From Dyadobacter alkalitolerans DSM 23607 (GTDB lineage Bacteria; Bacteroidota; Bacteroidia; Cytophagales; Spirosomataceae): a stretch of 64,000 bases of DNA. The notes below the pieces were generated by a model. The model made no database searches. It was not told the origin of the DNA and worked only from the letters and a program-made list of their open reading frames with translations. Within the stretch, counting starts at the first letter, position 1. The number at the start of each line of letters is the position of its first letter. Below, piece by piece: positions 1 to 9,327 of the stretch. The stretch is taken from contig NZ_AUAS01000015.1 in the NCBI RefSeq assembly GCF_000428845.1, forward strand, positions 62,001-126,000, in the 5' to 3' direction. A program made the translations under genes and the position numbers.

Positions 1-157
1 GCTTACCATCAATTTTCACTTCATCCTCGGCCGAAGCCTTATCACCCAGAACAGCCGTTCTGCCGTTCAGCATAACGCGGCCCTGTTCCACCAGCTTATC
101 CGCTTCCCGCCTTGAACAAAAACCTGTTTCGCTGATATATTTATTAATCCTGATCAA
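1..157 (-). CDS. rRNA pseudouridine synthase, RluF/RsuA type (5' end only)
   Basis: Only the first ~52 codons lie in the window; the gene continues past base 1. Read on the minus strand, the start is probably the TTG at 157-155 (an in-frame stop lies just upstream), giving a peptide that begins MIRINKYISETGFCSRREAD. This is the S4 RNA-binding domain that opens the RsuA/RluB/RluE/RluF pseudouridine synthases, with the typical S-R-R-E-A-D-K-L helix followed by G-R-V-x-x-N-G. The family isomerises uridine to pseudouridine in rRNA in the cytoplasm. The catalytic domain is outside the window, so the subfamily (RluF-like) is inferred from the N-terminus only. Confidence 0.75.
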   Translation of the reverse strand, partial: MIRINKYISETGFCSRREADKLVEQGRVMLNGRTAVLGDKASAEDEVKIDGK

Positions 158-328
158 AATCTGCTTTTTAAGATATTACTGATCCAGCCCAGAAGGCCGC
201 AATTAAAGAGAAGCAAATTACTGCAATTCGCAAAAATTATCCTGTTTTTATTAAAGATTCCGGCAGCGTGTCACTTTTACGTTACAAGCTGAAATCATTT
301 TAACTCAATTGACAAAATCTGTCCACTT

Positions 329-1627
329 ATGAAACATCGTTTTTTACCATTAGCCGCGCTTTTCTGGCTCTCATTATTAACCGCTATCGCACAGCCCGCA
401 AGGCGCCCTGTGGAGGTGATCGTTACCATGGACCGGGATGACTGGACTTACAAAACCGGCGACAAAGTGCAATTCCTGGTGACTGTGATAAGAAATGGGA
501 ATATGGTAAAAAATGCCTCTGTACGCTACGAGATCGGTTTGGAAAAACTGGATCCAACCATTAAGGAAACCAAAACAGCCACTGACGGCAAACTGACCAT
601 TGACGGCGGAACACTCAAAACCCCGGGCTTCCTGAGATGCATTGCCTGGGTTACCGTGGACGGAAATGAATATCGCGGCCTGGCCACAGCTGGTTTTGAC
701 CCGCAAAAAATTGAACCAACCGTTGCCAACCCACAGGATTTCGACACATTCTGGGCGACGGCAAAGCAAGAACTTGCCGCCGTTCCTATGGACGCAAAAA
801 TGACGCTCTTGCCCGAACGTTGTACTGAAAAGGTGAATGTGTATCACCTTAACCTGCAAAACAACCGGAAAGGCGTCCGCGTTTACGGGATTCTGAGCAT
901 TCCTAAAAAAGAAGGAAAATACCCTGCGTTACTAAGGGTTCCGGGCGCAGGCGTGAGAGCCTACTATGGTGATGTGGCCACCGCAGAGAACAACATTATC
1001 ACTCTCGAAATCGGTATTCACGGCATTCCGGTGACTATGGACCCTTCGGTATATGTGGATATGGGACAGGGACTGTTGAATGGTTATCCGGCTTATAATA
1101 TGGATGACCGCGATAAATTCTATTACAAAAAAGTTTATCTCGGCTGTGTGCGTGCCAATGATTTTCTGACAAGCCTTCCGCAATACGACGGAACCAACCT
1201 GGCAGTAACCGGCGGAAGCCAGGGGGGTGCATTGTCCATCATCACAGCCGGGCTTGATCCGCGCGTGAAATGGCTGGGTGCATTTTACCCTGCATTGAGC
1301 GATGTGACAGGTTACCTGCACGGACGCGCAGGCGGCTGGCCGCATTATTTTGATAAAAACGGTGTGAAATGGAACAATACGAAAGAAAAAGTGGCGACGG
1401 TGGCCTACTACGACGTGGTGAACTTTGCCAGAAGGGTTAAAGTGCCCGGACTTTATATCTGGGGATATAATGATGAAACCTGCCCTCCTACTTCCATGCA
1501 CGCGGCCTACAATGTTACCACTGCGCCAAAAGAGCTGAAACTTTACCTGGATACCGGGCACTGGACCTACCAGGAAGAAAAGGATATCATGAACAACTGG
1601 CTGATTGAAAAACTGACCAAAAAATAG
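329..1627 (+). CDS. Secreted carbohydrate esterase, CE7/acetylxylan-esterase-like
   Basis: 432 aa. An N-terminal signal peptide (about residues 1-22, ending A-I-A-Q) indicates export. An accessory beta-sandwich-like segment (about 25-130) precedes an alpha/beta hydrolase domain of the AXE1/CE7 type. The nucleophile elbow G-G-S-Q-G-G, the signature of CE7 deacetylases, falls at about 295-300 with Ser ~297; the catalytic His is in T-G-H-W at ~411. The family removes acetyl groups from xylo-oligosaccharides or cephalosporin C. The classical CE7 'HE' ending is replaced by H-W, so the substrate is uncertain. It lies 16 bp upstream of a Tat-exported Gfo/Idh/MocA oxidoreductase, suggesting a shared role in sugar breakdown outside the cytoplasm. 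Confidence 0.8.
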   Translation: MKHRFLPLAALFWLSLLTAIAQPARRPVEVIVTMDRDDWTYKTGDKVQFLVTVIRNGNMVKNASVRYEIGLEKLDPTIKETKTATDGKLTIDGGTLKTPGFLRCIAWVTVDGNEYRGLATAGFDPQKIEPTVANPQDFDTFWATAKQELAAVPMDAKMTLLPERCTEKVNVYHLNLQNNRKGVRVYGILSIPKKEGKYPALLRVPGAGVRAYYGDVATAENNIITLEIGIHGIPVTMDPSVYVDMGQGLLNGYPAYNMDDRDKFYYKKVYLGCVRANDFLTSLPQYDGTNLAVTGGSQGGALSIITAGLDPRVKWLGAFYPALSDVTGYLHGRAGGWPHYFDKNGVKWNNTKEKVATVAYYDVVNFARRVKVPGLYIWGYNDETCPPTSMHAAYNVTTAPKELKLYLDTGHWTYQEEKDIMNNWLIEKLTKK

Positions 1628-1643
1628 TTTAAAAAACATTAAA

Positions 1644-2963
1644 ATGGATCGTAGAACCTTTATAGAGAAATCGGCACTTGCGGGTGCTGCACTATCCAGT
1701 GCGGCCTTCTCATCACTCCCACTCCTAAGCGCCATCAGCCGCGCCGCTCCTTACCGCACGGCGCTGATCGGAACGGGATGGTGGGGAACCAATATCCTGC
1801 GCTGCGCGCTGCAATCGGGAGAAAACAAACTGGTTGCGCTTTGTGATGTGGATGATAACCAGCTCAAAGTTTGCGCGACGGAAATGTCCAAGCTCACGCC
1901 GGACAAACCAAAAATGTATAAGGATTACCGCGAACTGCTGGCGAAGGAAAAGCCGGAAGTGGTGATTGTTGCGACGCCGGATCACTGGCATGCGTTGTGC
2001 TGCATTGCAGCTATCGAGTCGGGTGCGCACGTGTATGTGGAGAAGCCCATTTCGCATACGATCAAGGAAGGACGGGCAATGGTAAATGCGACGCGTAAGC
2101 ATGGGAAAATTGTGCAGGTAGGAACGCACAGGCGCGTCTCACCTCACAATGTTTCCGGCATGGAGTTTCTGAAATCAGGTAAGGCAGGAAAAATTGGCAT
2201 GGCGCGCGCATTCGTACATTATGGCGGCGGCCCGGGACAGAAGACGCCGGATTCCGAGCCACCACAGGGACTCGACTGGGATTTTTACTGCGGTCCCGCG
2301 CAATTACAGCCCTATAACAAAACCATGCACCCGCGCGGATTCCGGAACTATCTTAATTTCGCAAACGGAACATTAGGCGACTGGGGCATTCACTGGCTCG
2401 ACCAGGTGTTGTGGTGGTCGGAACAAAAATATCCAAAAAAGATTTATTCAACCGGTGGCCGGGCCATCCGCCAGGACAGCACCGACGCGCCTGATCACCA
2501 GGTGGCGGTTTATGATTTTGATGGTTTTACGCTGGAATGGGAACACCGGAATTTTGCCGCAAACAATGCGGAGAAAACGCATCCGCAGCAGGCCGTGGGC
2601 GTTTATTTCTACGGAACCGAAGGCACATTCCATATGGGCTGGCTGGATGGCTGGACATTTTATCCGACTGATCCCAAGAAACCTATCATTCACGAGGATG
2701 CAAAGCTTAACAAGCCGGACGACCAGAATATAAAGGAACTTTGGGCCAATTTCATTGAATCGATCAAGACTAACAAGCCGCCAATTTGTGAAATTGAGAT
2801 CGGGCAGCGTTCAACCAATGTGGCGCTGCTGGGCATGCTCTCGCTCAAATTAGGCAGAAGCATTATCTGGGATGGAGAAAAGGAAACGATTGAAGGGGAT
2901 CCGGAAGCGAATAAGCTTCTAAGCAGGGAATACCGGGGAGAATGGAAATACCCGCAGGTATAA
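1644..2963 (+). CDS. Gfo/Idh/MocA family oxidoreductase with Tat signal
   Basis: 439 aa. The N-terminus carries a twin-arginine signal (M-D-R-R-T-F-I-E-K-S followed by an Ala-rich hydrophobic stretch), so the folded, cofactor-loaded enzyme is probably exported. A Rossmann domain follows (L-I-G-T-G-W-W-G at about 33-40) with the family V-E-K-P motif near residue 132-135, then the C-terminal alpha/beta domain with G-D-W-G-I-H-W. These enzymes oxidise or epimerise sugars and sugar derivatives with tightly bound NAD(P). It is second in a two-gene operon behind the CE7-type esterase and is followed by a strong bidirectional terminator. The exact sugar cannot be deduced. Confidence 0.85.
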   Translation: MDRRTFIEKSALAGAALSSAAFSSLPLLSAISRAAPYRTALIGTGWWGTNILRCALQSGENKLVALCDVDDNQLKVCATEMSKLTPDKPKMYKDYRELLAKEKPEVVIVATPDHWHALCCIAAIESGAHVYVEKPISHTIKEGRAMVNATRKHGKIVQVGTHRRVSPHNVSGMEFLKSGKAGKIGMARAFVHYGGGPGQKTPDSEPPQGLDWDFYCGPAQLQPYNKTMHPRGFRNYLNFANGTLGDWGIHWLDQVLWWSEQKYPKKIYSTGGRAIRQDSTDAPDHQVAVYDFDGFTLEWEHRNFAANNAEKTHPQQAVGVYFYGTEGTFHMGWLDGWTFYPTDPKKPIIHEDAKLNKPDDQNIKELWANFIESIKTNKPPICEIEIGQRSTNVALLGMLSLKLGRSIIWDGEKETIEGDPEANKLLSREYRGEWKYPQV

Positions 2964-3007
2964 AAACGAAAAAGGGATTGTTAGCTTTAACAATCCCTTT
3001 TTCGTTT
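2964..3007. terminator. Bidirectional intrinsic terminator
   Basis: A perfect 20-bp inverted repeat (arms 2964-2983 and 2988-3007, loop 2984-2987) flanked by A/T runs on both sides. It sits exactly between the converging oxidoreductase gene (+) and the small hypothetical gene (-), whose stop codon begins at its last base. Confidence 0.9.
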
Positions 3008-3363
3008 CAGTCGATCTTCACAACCTCCGCCGGAATGTTGTACTGATCTATAATTTCGCGTGTGAACCTGACATGCCCTCTTGGCGCCATCAGATATAAT
3101 TTAGCACCTTTCATGCCTGCAAGTTCGCTGAGCAGTTTCCATTTCGAGATACTTCCCCGAAGCTGGTCTGTTTTCATTGAGACTTCCAGATAGTGCCTGT
3201 TGAACATATTTACGCCTGTAACATCCGGGGTAAATTTGGCATTATCGGCGGCCCGTTCGTAGGACTTCGGAGTTTCAAATCCTTCCATATTGGCCTGGAT
3301 ATCCTTGAACCCATGCGCCTGTGCCCACTTTACCACAAGTGGAATAAATAATTCCTTTTCCAT
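3007..3363 (-). CDS. Conserved hypothetical protein, possibly nuclease-like fold
   Basis: 118 aa, not recognised with certainty. The order of features is: an N-terminal helix, then T-P-D-V-T-G-V, a strand with Y-L-E-V-S-M-K, a helix S-I-S-K-W-K-L-L-S-E-L-A, and a strand K-L-Y-L-M-A-P-R-G. This resembles the beta-beta-alpha-beta core of PD-(D/E)xK nuclease-like proteins with an altered E-x-x-x-K spacing; that reading is inference. The protein is soluble with no signal peptide. It is transcribed towards the shared terminator and is monocistronic as far as can be seen. Confidence 0.6.
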   Translation of the reverse strand: MEKELFIPLVVKWAQAHGFKDIQANMEGFETPKSYERAADNAKFTPDVTGVNMFNRHYLEVSMKTDQLRGSISKWKLLSELAGMKGAKLYLMAPRGHVRFTREIIDQYNIPAEVVKID

Positions 3364-3533
3364 AATATTAAATGAATAATTTTTTCTATCCCGTAAACCA
3401 GGGGAACTCCTTTAAAATCAAACTAAACTGAGCAGAGGAAGTAATTACCGAAAGCAGTCTGGATTGTAGTACTCTTACTAATCATGAAAGGTACGGCATT
3501 TTACGTCAATGAGCAAATTTTTGCTGCAATCAG

Positions 3534-3860
3534 TTAGTCGTCCATTTCGTCCAGAAAGTTGTTATAAGCCCTTACCAGCTCCTGGTGTGCCCTGGTATTT
3601 TTTTGTAAAAGCGCCAGGGCCACCCCTTTGCGATAAATTTCCTCAGCCTTTTCCACATCTTCATTACCAGCAAAAAATGAACCAGCGTGATAGTATGTGG
3701 CCAGGTAATCGGGATGCTCGTTTAAAAGGATATCAAAGAAATGCGCAGCTTTCGCCGGGTCAAACTTGGCATACTCGATGGCAAGGGCATAAACATTGAA
3801 CGGATCGGCAGGATCCTCTTCGTAAAAGCTGATCAGATTGTTGAGTAAAGTGGTATTCAT
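3534..3860 (-). CDS. Small tetratricopeptide-repeat protein
   Basis: 108 aa made almost wholly of TPR-type helix pairs. There are roughly two and a half repeats, with the spaced A-x-x-Y, A-x-x-F and A-E-E-I-Y-R-K-G patterns typical of the fold (a clear repeat at about 60-85). It has no signal peptide and no other domain. Such small TPR proteins are usually protein-interaction modules; no partner is evident from the neighbours, a hypothetical gene on the same strand and the divergent etfBA operon. Confidence 0.7.
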   Translation of the reverse strand: MNTTLLNNLISFYEEDPADPFNVYALAIEYAKFDPAKAAHFFDILLNEHPDYLATYYHAGSFFAGNEDVEKAEEIYRKGVALALLQKNTRAHQELVRAYNNFLDEMDD

Positions 3861-3955
3861 TATGGATTATTATGCTTGCATACTATATAAGATTTCCCTT
3901 TATTTGCCCGGACAAAGTTATATTCATACCAGGCAATAATTCTAAATAAAAGCTC

Positions 3956-4693
3956 ATGAAAATACTCGTTTGTATATCCAATGTGCCCGATACAACCGCT
4001 AAGATAACATTTACGGACAACGACACCAGACTTAATAAAACCGGCATTCAATACATAATTGGTCCATATGACGATTACGCACTGGCCAGGGGCGTTGAAT
4101 TAAAAGAACAATCCGGAGGAACATTAACCGTGCTGCACGTAGGCGAAGCCGACGCCGATCCACAGATCCGCAAAGCACTCGCAATCGGTGCCGACGATGC
4201 GATCCGGGTGAATGCCGATCCCCTCGACTCTTACTTCGTGGCCGTTCAGATCGCAGCTGTTGCTAAGCAAAACAATTACGACCTGATCCTGATGGGTCGC
4301 GAATCGATTGATTATAACAGTGGCGTTGTCCATGGTCTGGTAGGTGAAATGTTGGGAATCGCTTCCTACTCCCCCGTCATGAAGCTGGATATTGCAGACG
4401 GTTCAGCTACGATCAGCCGTGAAATTGACGGAGGAAAGGAAATCTTGAAAGCACCTTTGCCGCTCGTTCTCGGCTGCCAGGAACCGATTGCAGAATGGAA
4501 AATCCCGAATATGCGTGGCATTATGACGGCCCGTACCAAGCCGTTAACCGTGGTTGAACCTGTGTCCGTGGACGAAATGACCGTGCCTGAAAAATATTTC
4601 CTGCCTGCCCCGAAAGGCGCATGCAAAATGATCCCGGCCAGCGAGGCCGGAACATTGATCCGCCTTTTGCAGACAGAAGCAAAAGTGTTGTGA
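3956..4693 (+). CDS. etfB: Electron transfer flavoprotein, beta subunit
   Basis: 245 aa, the usual length for EtfB/FixA. It starts M-K-I-L-V-C-I-S-N-V-P-D-T, matching the family opening, and has the AMP/nucleotide-binding segment around residues 115-135 (G-R-E-S-I-D-Y-N-S-G). EtfB pairs with EtfA to carry electrons from acyl-CoA and other flavin dehydrogenases to the quinone pool via ETF:quinone oxidoreductase. etfA follows 36 bp downstream in the same operon. No dehydrogenase gene is adjacent, so its electron donor is not shown here. Confidence 0.93.
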   Translation: MKILVCISNVPDTTAKITFTDNDTRLNKTGIQYIIGPYDDYALARGVELKEQSGGTLTVLHVGEADADPQIRKALAIGADDAIRVNADPLDSYFVAVQIAAVAKQNNYDLILMGRESIDYNSGVVHGLVGEMLGIASYSPVMKLDIADGSATISREIDGGKEILKAPLPLVLGCQEPIAEWKIPNMRGIMTARTKPLTVVEPVSVDEMTVPEKYFLPAPKGACKMIPASEAGTLIRLLQTEAKVL

Positions 4694-4729
4694 TCTTTTG
4701 AAACAATCATTAATTAAAACAGAAAGAAA

Positions 4730-5701
4730 ATGTCAGTCCTTATATATGTAGAACTGGACAATGGTTCTATCAAAAAAACATCGCTGGAAGCAGTGGCTTA
4801 CGGCGCAAAAGTGGCGGAGAAAACGGGTGATAAAGCGGTGGTGCTGGCCATTGGCAAGGCGGATGCGTCTGCATTGGAAATTGCCGGAAACTATGGCGCT
4901 GTCAAAGTCCTGCATGCCTCGGATGAAAAACTATCGCACGAAAACAGCCTTGCCTATGCGGATGCATTGGCGCAGGCGGCCGGGCAGGAAGGCAGCAAAA
5001 TCATCATTCTTTCCAAATCCGGCTTAGGCGATGCCATGGCGGCCCGTGCTGCGGCCAAGTTGAAAGCGGGAGTCGTCTCCGGCGTTACAGCTTTGCCTGA
5101 GATCAATGGTTCATTTAAAGTAACACGCGGGATTTTTACAGGAAAAGCGTTTGCTACAACCGAATTGAAATCAGATGTAAAAATCCTGGTAGTCAAAAAG
5201 AATGTCATCGAGATCAATGAGGATGATGTCGCTTCCGCCAATGCGGTTGTGGAAACATTCTCCCCGCAATTGCGTGATGCTGACTTCAAGGCGTCCGTTG
5301 TGAATGTTGAGAAAGCTAATTCTGAACTGTCTCTTACCGAGGCACAGATTATCGTTTCCGGCGGTCGGGGTATGAAAGGGCCTGAGCATTGGCAGCCGCT
5401 GGTGGACCTTGCGAAGGCGCTGGGTGCTGCAACGGGATGTTCAAAGCCCGTTTCGGACCTCGACTGGCGTCCGCATCATGAGCATATAGGCCAAACCGGG
5501 ATTAAAGTTGCACCGAACCTTTACATTGCCTGCGGAATTTCCGGCGCCATCCAGCATCTGGCCGGCGTAAACGGTTCCAAATGCATCGTGGTTATTAATA
5601 AGGATCCCGAAGCTCCGTTCTTCAAGGCGGCTGATTATGGAATCGTCGGCGATGTTTTCGAAATTCTGCCCAAACTGACAGAAGCCGCGAAAAATCTCTA
5701 A
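4730..5701 (+). CDS. etfA: Electron transfer flavoprotein, alpha subunit
   Basis: 323 aa, the standard EtfA length. The C-terminal FAD domain is clear: V-S-G-G-R-G-M-K at about 208-215 and [10 protein letters not shown] at about 265-275, then N-K-D-P-E-A-P-F-F, which contact FAD in the family. It forms the heterodimer with EtfB encoded just upstream. The pair is bifunctional or acyl-CoA-dehydrogenase type; there are no ferredoxin or bifurcation-specific neighbours. Confidence 0.94.
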   Translation: MSVLIYVELDNGSIKKTSLEAVAYGAKVAEKTGDKAVVLAIGKADASALEIAGNYGAVKVLHASDEKLSHENSLAYADALAQAAGQEGSKIIILSKSGLGDAMAARAAAKLKAGVVSGVTALPEINGSFKVTRGIFTGKAFATTELKSDVKILVVKKNVIEINEDDVASANAVVETFSPQLRDADFKASVVNVEKANSELSLTEAQIIVSGGRGMKGPEHWQPLVDLAKALGAATGCSKPVSDLDWRPHHEHIGQTGIKVAPNLYIACGISGAIQHLAGVNGSKCIVVINKDPEAPFFKAADYGIVGDVFEILPKLTEAAKNL

Positions 5702-5829
5702 AAAATGCGGTTTCAGGGCATATTGAAATTAATTGTAATAAATACTGATTGGCCGTATTTGAAAAAATAGCTTAAAAATCAGATAATTAAGCCGCTTTAT
5801 TTCCATCCGGCTGTCAATGAGCATATTCT

Positions 5830-5865
5830 TAACCCGTACTTCATTTTTTTATGCAGTACGGGTTA
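5830..5865 (+). terminator. Hairpin after etfA, probable terminator
   Basis: An 11-bp perfect inverted repeat (arms 5830-5840 and 5855-5865) with a T-rich loop, followed by A/T-rich sequence. It lies 130 bp after etfA and directly before the promoter-like box of the next gene. It could alternatively be an operator. Confidence 0.5.
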
Positions 5866-5867
5866 AT

Positions 5868-5875
5868 TATTTTTG
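5868..5875 (+). promoter_or_regulatory. Bacteroidota -7 box (TATTTTTG)
   Basis: An exact match to the TAnnTTTG -7 element of the Bacteroidota primary sigma factor, 69 bp before the likely GTG start of the bifunctional nuclease gene. No convincing -33 element was identified. Confidence 0.4.
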
Positions 5876-5943
5876 CAACTTCGAATACATTTTCAGGCAA
5901 ATTCACCACAACTGTTAACCAAACTTGCGCATTTAGTTTAAAC

Positions 5944-6540
5944 GTGAAAAAAATCAAGTTAGAAATACTCGGGCTGTCTCCAAGCCAATCACAGGCAGGT
6001 TCCTTCGCACTGGTTCTGGGCGAAGAGCTGGGTAACCGCCGCCTGCCCATCATTATTGGTGTGTTCGAAGCACAGGCCATTGCCGTTCAGATAGAAAATA
6101 TTGTCCCAAACCGTCCGATGACGCACGATCTCTTCAAATCGTTCGCGGATGGAATGAATTATACATTGAAAGAAATCGTCATTTCGGACCTGAAAGAAGG
6201 CATATTCTACGCCAAGATCGTCTGCACGGACAATCTCAGGGAAGTGGAAATCGACGCGCGTCCTTCCGACGCCATCGCCATCGGCTTACGGTTCGACATT
6301 CCTATTTTCACTTACGAGGCCATACTTTCAGAAGCAGGCATCGTGTCGAGCTCTTTAACAGAGGATGAAGAAGACGAGGAAGATGGTGTAAAAGAAACGT
6401 TGGGAACAACGGGATCATCCAAAGACCAGCTGCGCGACCTTACATTCGACGAGTTACAGCGCATGCTCGATGACGCACTTTCCAAAGAGGATTACGAAAA
6501 AGCTGCCAGCATCCGCGACGAAATGGGCCGGAGAAACTAG
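5944..6540 (+). CDS. Bifunctional nuclease (BFN/DUF151) domain protein with C-terminal UVR motif
   Basis: About 198 aa from the GTG at 5944. Earlier in-frame codons encode a segment without similarity to the family, and the domain itself starts V-K-K-I-K-L-E-I-L-G-L-S. Residues ~1-135 form the BFN/DUF151 fold (G-N-R-R-L-P-I-I-I-G, then D-A-R-P-S-D-A-I-A-I-G-L-R), described in some organisms as a nuclease for DNA and RNA. An acidic linker follows, then a UVR (UvrB/UvrC) motif, L-x-x-A-L-S-K-E-D-Y-E-K-A-A-x-I-R-D-E. The BFN-UVR arrangement is normal for Bacteroidota. It lies between etfA and ftsX without operon coupling. Confidence 0.82.
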   Translation: MKKIKLEILGLSPSQSQAGSFALVLGEELGNRRLPIIIGVFEAQAIAVQIENIVPNRPMTHDLFKSFADGMNYTLKEIVISDLKEGIFYAKIVCTDNLREVEIDARPSDAIAIGLRFDIPIFTYEAILSEAGIVSSSLTEDEEDEEDGVKETLGTTGSSKDQLRDLTFDELQRMLDDALSKEDYEKAASIRDEMGRRN

Positions 6541-6612
6541 TCTGCGCCGTTTTGTTAAAGTTAAAAATAGTTAACAAACCGGCCATTCCTGTCCTTATGC
6601 CATTATAATGCT

Positions 6613-6620
6613 TATTTTTG
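6613..6620 (+). promoter_or_regulatory. Bacteroidota -7 box upstream of ftsX
   Basis: TATTTTTG matches TAnnTTTG and lies 54 bp before the ftsX start, in the 133-bp gap after the nuclease gene. It is the likely promoter of the ftsX-DUF3098-uppP-truB-ribF operon. Confidence 0.45.
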
Positions 6621-6673
6621 CCAACGTTCATTCCAGAGTCTGGACCAACTGCTAAGCAAAACCTTACGCTCTT

Positions 6674-7552
6674 ATGCCTAAAAAAAAGAAGATTGGAAGT
6701 TATCCCAATGCAATGATTGTAATGAGCCTCACGGCTGCATTGTTCCTGATCGGTTTTTGCGGGCTGCTGGTGATCCAATCCAAAAAACTGGTTTCCATTA
6801 TCCGTGAAAATATTGAGGTCCGCGTATTCCTGAACAAAGAAGAAACTCAGGCGGGCCAGGATTCCATATTAAAAGTAATACAGGCAAAACCATTTGTTCT
6901 TGCATCTACGGAAGTAAAGCCGATCACGTTTGTCTCCAAAGAAGAAGCGGCCAAAGAATTTATTGAAGGCACAAAAGAGGATTTCGTAACTTTTTTAGGA
7001 GAAAATCCTTTGCGTGACAGTTATCGTGTAAAAATCCAGGAAGACTATTTCGAAGAAGCCAAATTACAGGCGATCAAGAAGGAACTGGAACAGATTAAAG
7101 GCGTTTACGAGGTCGTTTATCAGGAAGATCTGGCAGATAACATTAATCGTAACGTCACCAAAATCTACGTGGTTCTGGCTAGCTTTGCACTGATCATGCT
7201 GATCATCATCGTATTGCTCGTTAACAACACCATCCGCCTTGCTATCTATTCCCAGCGTTTTCTCATAAGGAGTATGCAGCTCGTGGGAGCGACTAATGGC
7301 TTTATCCAGCGTCCTTATGTTGTGCGCGGCGCCATTCAGGGCCTAATCGGCGGCGTTTTAGCCGGGGCATTATTGGTTGGCTTACAACAGCTTGCAGTTC
7401 GCAATGTCGAAGGATTAGGCATGTTGCAGGAGTATGACAAGATTATTATCCTGGTGGCTTCTGTTCTTATTCTTGGTATTTTAATCGGCATAGCCAGCAC
7501 TTACCAATCGCTTACGCGCTATCTGAGAATGGCCCTGGATGACCTCTACTGA
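6674..7552 (+). CDS. ftsX: Cell division ABC transporter permease FtsX
   Basis: 292 aa with the FtsX topology. There is one N-terminal membrane segment (about 15-35), a periplasmic loop containing the conserved F-V-S-K-E-E-A and G-E-N-P-L-R-D-S-Y motifs (about 95-125), then three membrane segments from ~170 to the end. FtsX with the ATPase FtsE relays division signals to periplasmic peptidoglycan hydrolases. ftsE is not in the window, which is usual in Bacteroidota. First gene of the operon leading to DUF3098, uppP, truB and ribF. Confidence 0.92.
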   Translation: MPKKKKIGSYPNAMIVMSLTAALFLIGFCGLLVIQSKKLVSIIRENIEVRVFLNKEETQAGQDSILKVIQAKPFVLASTEVKPITFVSKEEAAKEFIEGTKEDFVTFLGENPLRDSYRVKIQEDYFEEAKLQAIKKELEQIKGVYEVVYQEDLADNINRNVTKIYVVLASFALIMLIIIVLLVNNTIRLAIYSQRFLIRSMQLVGATNGFIQRPYVVRGAIQGLIGGVLAGALLVGLQQLAVRNVEGLGMLQEYDKIIILVASVLILGILIGIASTYQSLTRYLRMALDDLY

Positions 7553-7605
7553 GGCATTCTTTTCAAAAAATATTACCGTTCAGATTATAGTAAATCGCAA
7601 AACTG

Positions 7606-7821
7606 ATGAACAACACAAAAAACGAACTACCATTTTCGACATCGAACTACACTACGATGTTAATCGGCATTGCATTGATCCTTGCCGGATTCCTGATCAT
7701 GACATTCGACAGCACGGAATTCGGTTTCGGCTTTCTGGGATTGACTTTGGGCCCGCTGGTGACGATTAGCGGCTTTATCATCGAGTTTTGGGCGATTCTA
7801 CGTAAACCCCGTAATTCATGA
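7606..7821 (+). CDS. DUF3098 small membrane protein
   Basis: 71 aa with two predicted membrane helices (about 18-36 and 40-62) separated by the F-D-S-T-E-F-G-F-G turn. This matches DUF3098, a Bacteroidota family found between ftsX and uppP. The function is unknown; the position implies a role at the cell envelope or division site. Its stop overlaps the uppP start by 4 bp, so the two are translationally coupled. Confidence 0.82.
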   Translation: MNNTKNELPFSTSNYTTMLIGIALILAGFLIMTFDSTEFGFGFLGLTLGPLVTISGFIIEFWAILRKPRNS

Positions 7822-8597
7822 GTATTTGGCAAGCCATTATTTTAGCAATTGTTGAAGGGATTACCGAGTTTTTGCCCGTTTCTTCTACCGGCCATATGAT
7901 CATCGCCTCTTCTTTCATGGGGATCAGTCATTTGGAATTCACTAAAATGTTCACGGTTAATATCCAGTTTGGTGCGATATTATCCGTTCTGGTGCTTTAC
8001 TGGAAGCGTTTTTTCCAGACCACAGATTTCTATTTCAAATTATTTGTAGCGTTTCTTCCGGCCGCTGTCATCGGGTTTTTACTCAATGATTTTATTGATG
8101 CCATGCTGGAAAACGTTGTGGTGGTTGCCGTTTCACTGCTTGTAGGCGGGATCATATTGATCTTCATCGACCGCATTGCCAATGATAACACCCGCGAAAG
8201 GGAGATTTCCTATTTCGATGCGCTAAAAATCGGTTTTTTTCAATGCATAGCCATGATCCCGGGTGTTTCGAGATCAGCTTCCACCATCATCGGCGGAATG
8301 TTGCAGGGGCTTTCGCGCAAGCAGGCAGCGGAATTCAGCTTCTTTCTGGCAGTGCCAACCATGGCAGCAGCAGGCGGCTATAAGTTGCTGAAAACCTACG
8401 ACACCATTCAAGCGGAAGACATTAAAGTGCTTTTGATCGGGAATGCAGTTGCATTTGTGGTGGCTATGCTGGCTATCAAGTTCTTTATCAGCTTTTTGAC
8501 CAAATATGGTTTCAAAGTTTTCGGTTATTACCGGATCATTCTCGGGCTGATCCTTTTAGGGTTGCTTGCCTCTGGCTACAAGCTGGACCTTGTCTAA
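7818..8597 (+). CDS. uppP: Undecaprenyl-diphosphatase UppP/BacA
   Basis: 259 aa integral membrane protein. It has both family signatures: [14 protein letters not shown] (about 12-25) and [10 protein letters not shown] (about 155-164), which carry the acidic, Ser and Arg residues of the active site. It dephosphorylates undecaprenyl pyrophosphate to recycle the lipid carrier of peptidoglycan synthesis. The start overlaps the DUF3098 stop by 4 bp. Confidence 0.95.
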   Translation: MSIWQAIILAIVEGITEFLPVSSTGHMIIASSFMGISHLEFTKMFTVNIQFGAILSVLVLYWKRFFQTTDFYFKLFVAFLPAAVIGFLLNDFIDAMLENVVVVAVSLLVGGIILIFIDRIANDNTREREISYFDALKIGFFQCIAMIPGVSRSASTIIGGMLQGLSRKQAAEFSFFLAVPTMAAAGGYKLLKTYDTIQAEDIKVLLIGNAVAFVVAMLAIKFFISFLTKYGFKVFGYYRIILGLILLGLLASGYKLDLV

Positions 8598-8625
8598 GCG
8601 CTTCATTTAATACGCATTCCATAAT

Positions 8626-9327
8626 TTGAATAACGAAAATAACATACCGGACGAAGGCGAAGTCATTCTCATTGACAAGCCTTTGACCTGGACTTCATTT
8701 GACGTGGCCAATAAGCTTAAAAGAGCTTGCAAATTCAAGAAAATCGGTCACGCGGGCACATTGGATCCGCTGGCTACCGGCTTGCTTATATTGTGCACCG
8801 GCAAAAAAACAAAGCAGATCGACACCTACCAGGCGCAGGAAAAGGAATATACCGGTACATTGGTTTTGGGCAAAACAACGCCCTCTATCGACCTGGAAAC
8901 CGAATTTGATGCCGAATATCCAACAGATCACATTACCGCAGCAATTCTGGAAAGTGCTCGGCTGGCATTAACAGGCAGCATTGCGCAAACACCGCCGATT
9001 TATTCGGCATTGCGTGTCGATGGCGAACGGCTTTATAAGAAGGCGCGGCGCGGCGAGGAAATTGAGATTAAGAAACGCAATGTTGAAATTTCGCTTTTTG
9101 AAATTGATGCCACACATTTTCCCTCGGTTGATTTTAGGATCATTTGTTCAAAAGGTACTTATATTCGCAGTATGGTTCGCGATTTCGGTCAGTTGGTGGG
9201 CAGCGGCGCTTATATGAGCGCGTTATGCAGGACCCGGATCGGAGCGTTTGAATTGAAGGATGCGTGGAATCTTGCCGATTTCATTCAGCAAAAAAGACTT
9301 GAATTGAAGTTAGAAGTGGACGAATGA
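8626..9327 (+). CDS. truB: tRNA pseudouridine(55) synthase TruB
   Basis: 233 aa. The catalytic motif G-H-A-G-T-L-D-P-L-A-T-G is at 41-52, with the nucleophilic Asp at ~47; K-P-x-x-x-T-S-F-D at the N-terminus and C-S-K-G-T-Y-I-R-S near 178 are also family hallmarks. It makes pseudouridine 55 in the T-loop of tRNAs. The protein begins at a TTG codon (8626), in frame with a typical N-terminus. Its end overlaps the ribF start by 4 bp (ATGA). Confidence 0.94.
   Translation: MNNENNIPDEGEVILIDKPLTWTSFDVANKLKRACKFKKIGHAGTLDPLATGLLILCTGKKTKQIDTYQAQEKEYTGTLVLGKTTPSIDLETEFDAEYPTDHITAAILESARLALTGSIAQTPPIYSALRVDGERLYKKARRGEEIEIKKRNVEISLFEIDATHFPSVDFRIICSKGTYIRSMVRDFGQLVGSGAYMSALCRTRIGAFELKDAWNLADFIQQKRLELKLEVDE

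Noticed and set aside
932-1735. Long open frame antisense to the CE7-type esterase
   Set aside because: Cys/His/Phe-rich shadow of a well-supported gene; no start signal or domain.
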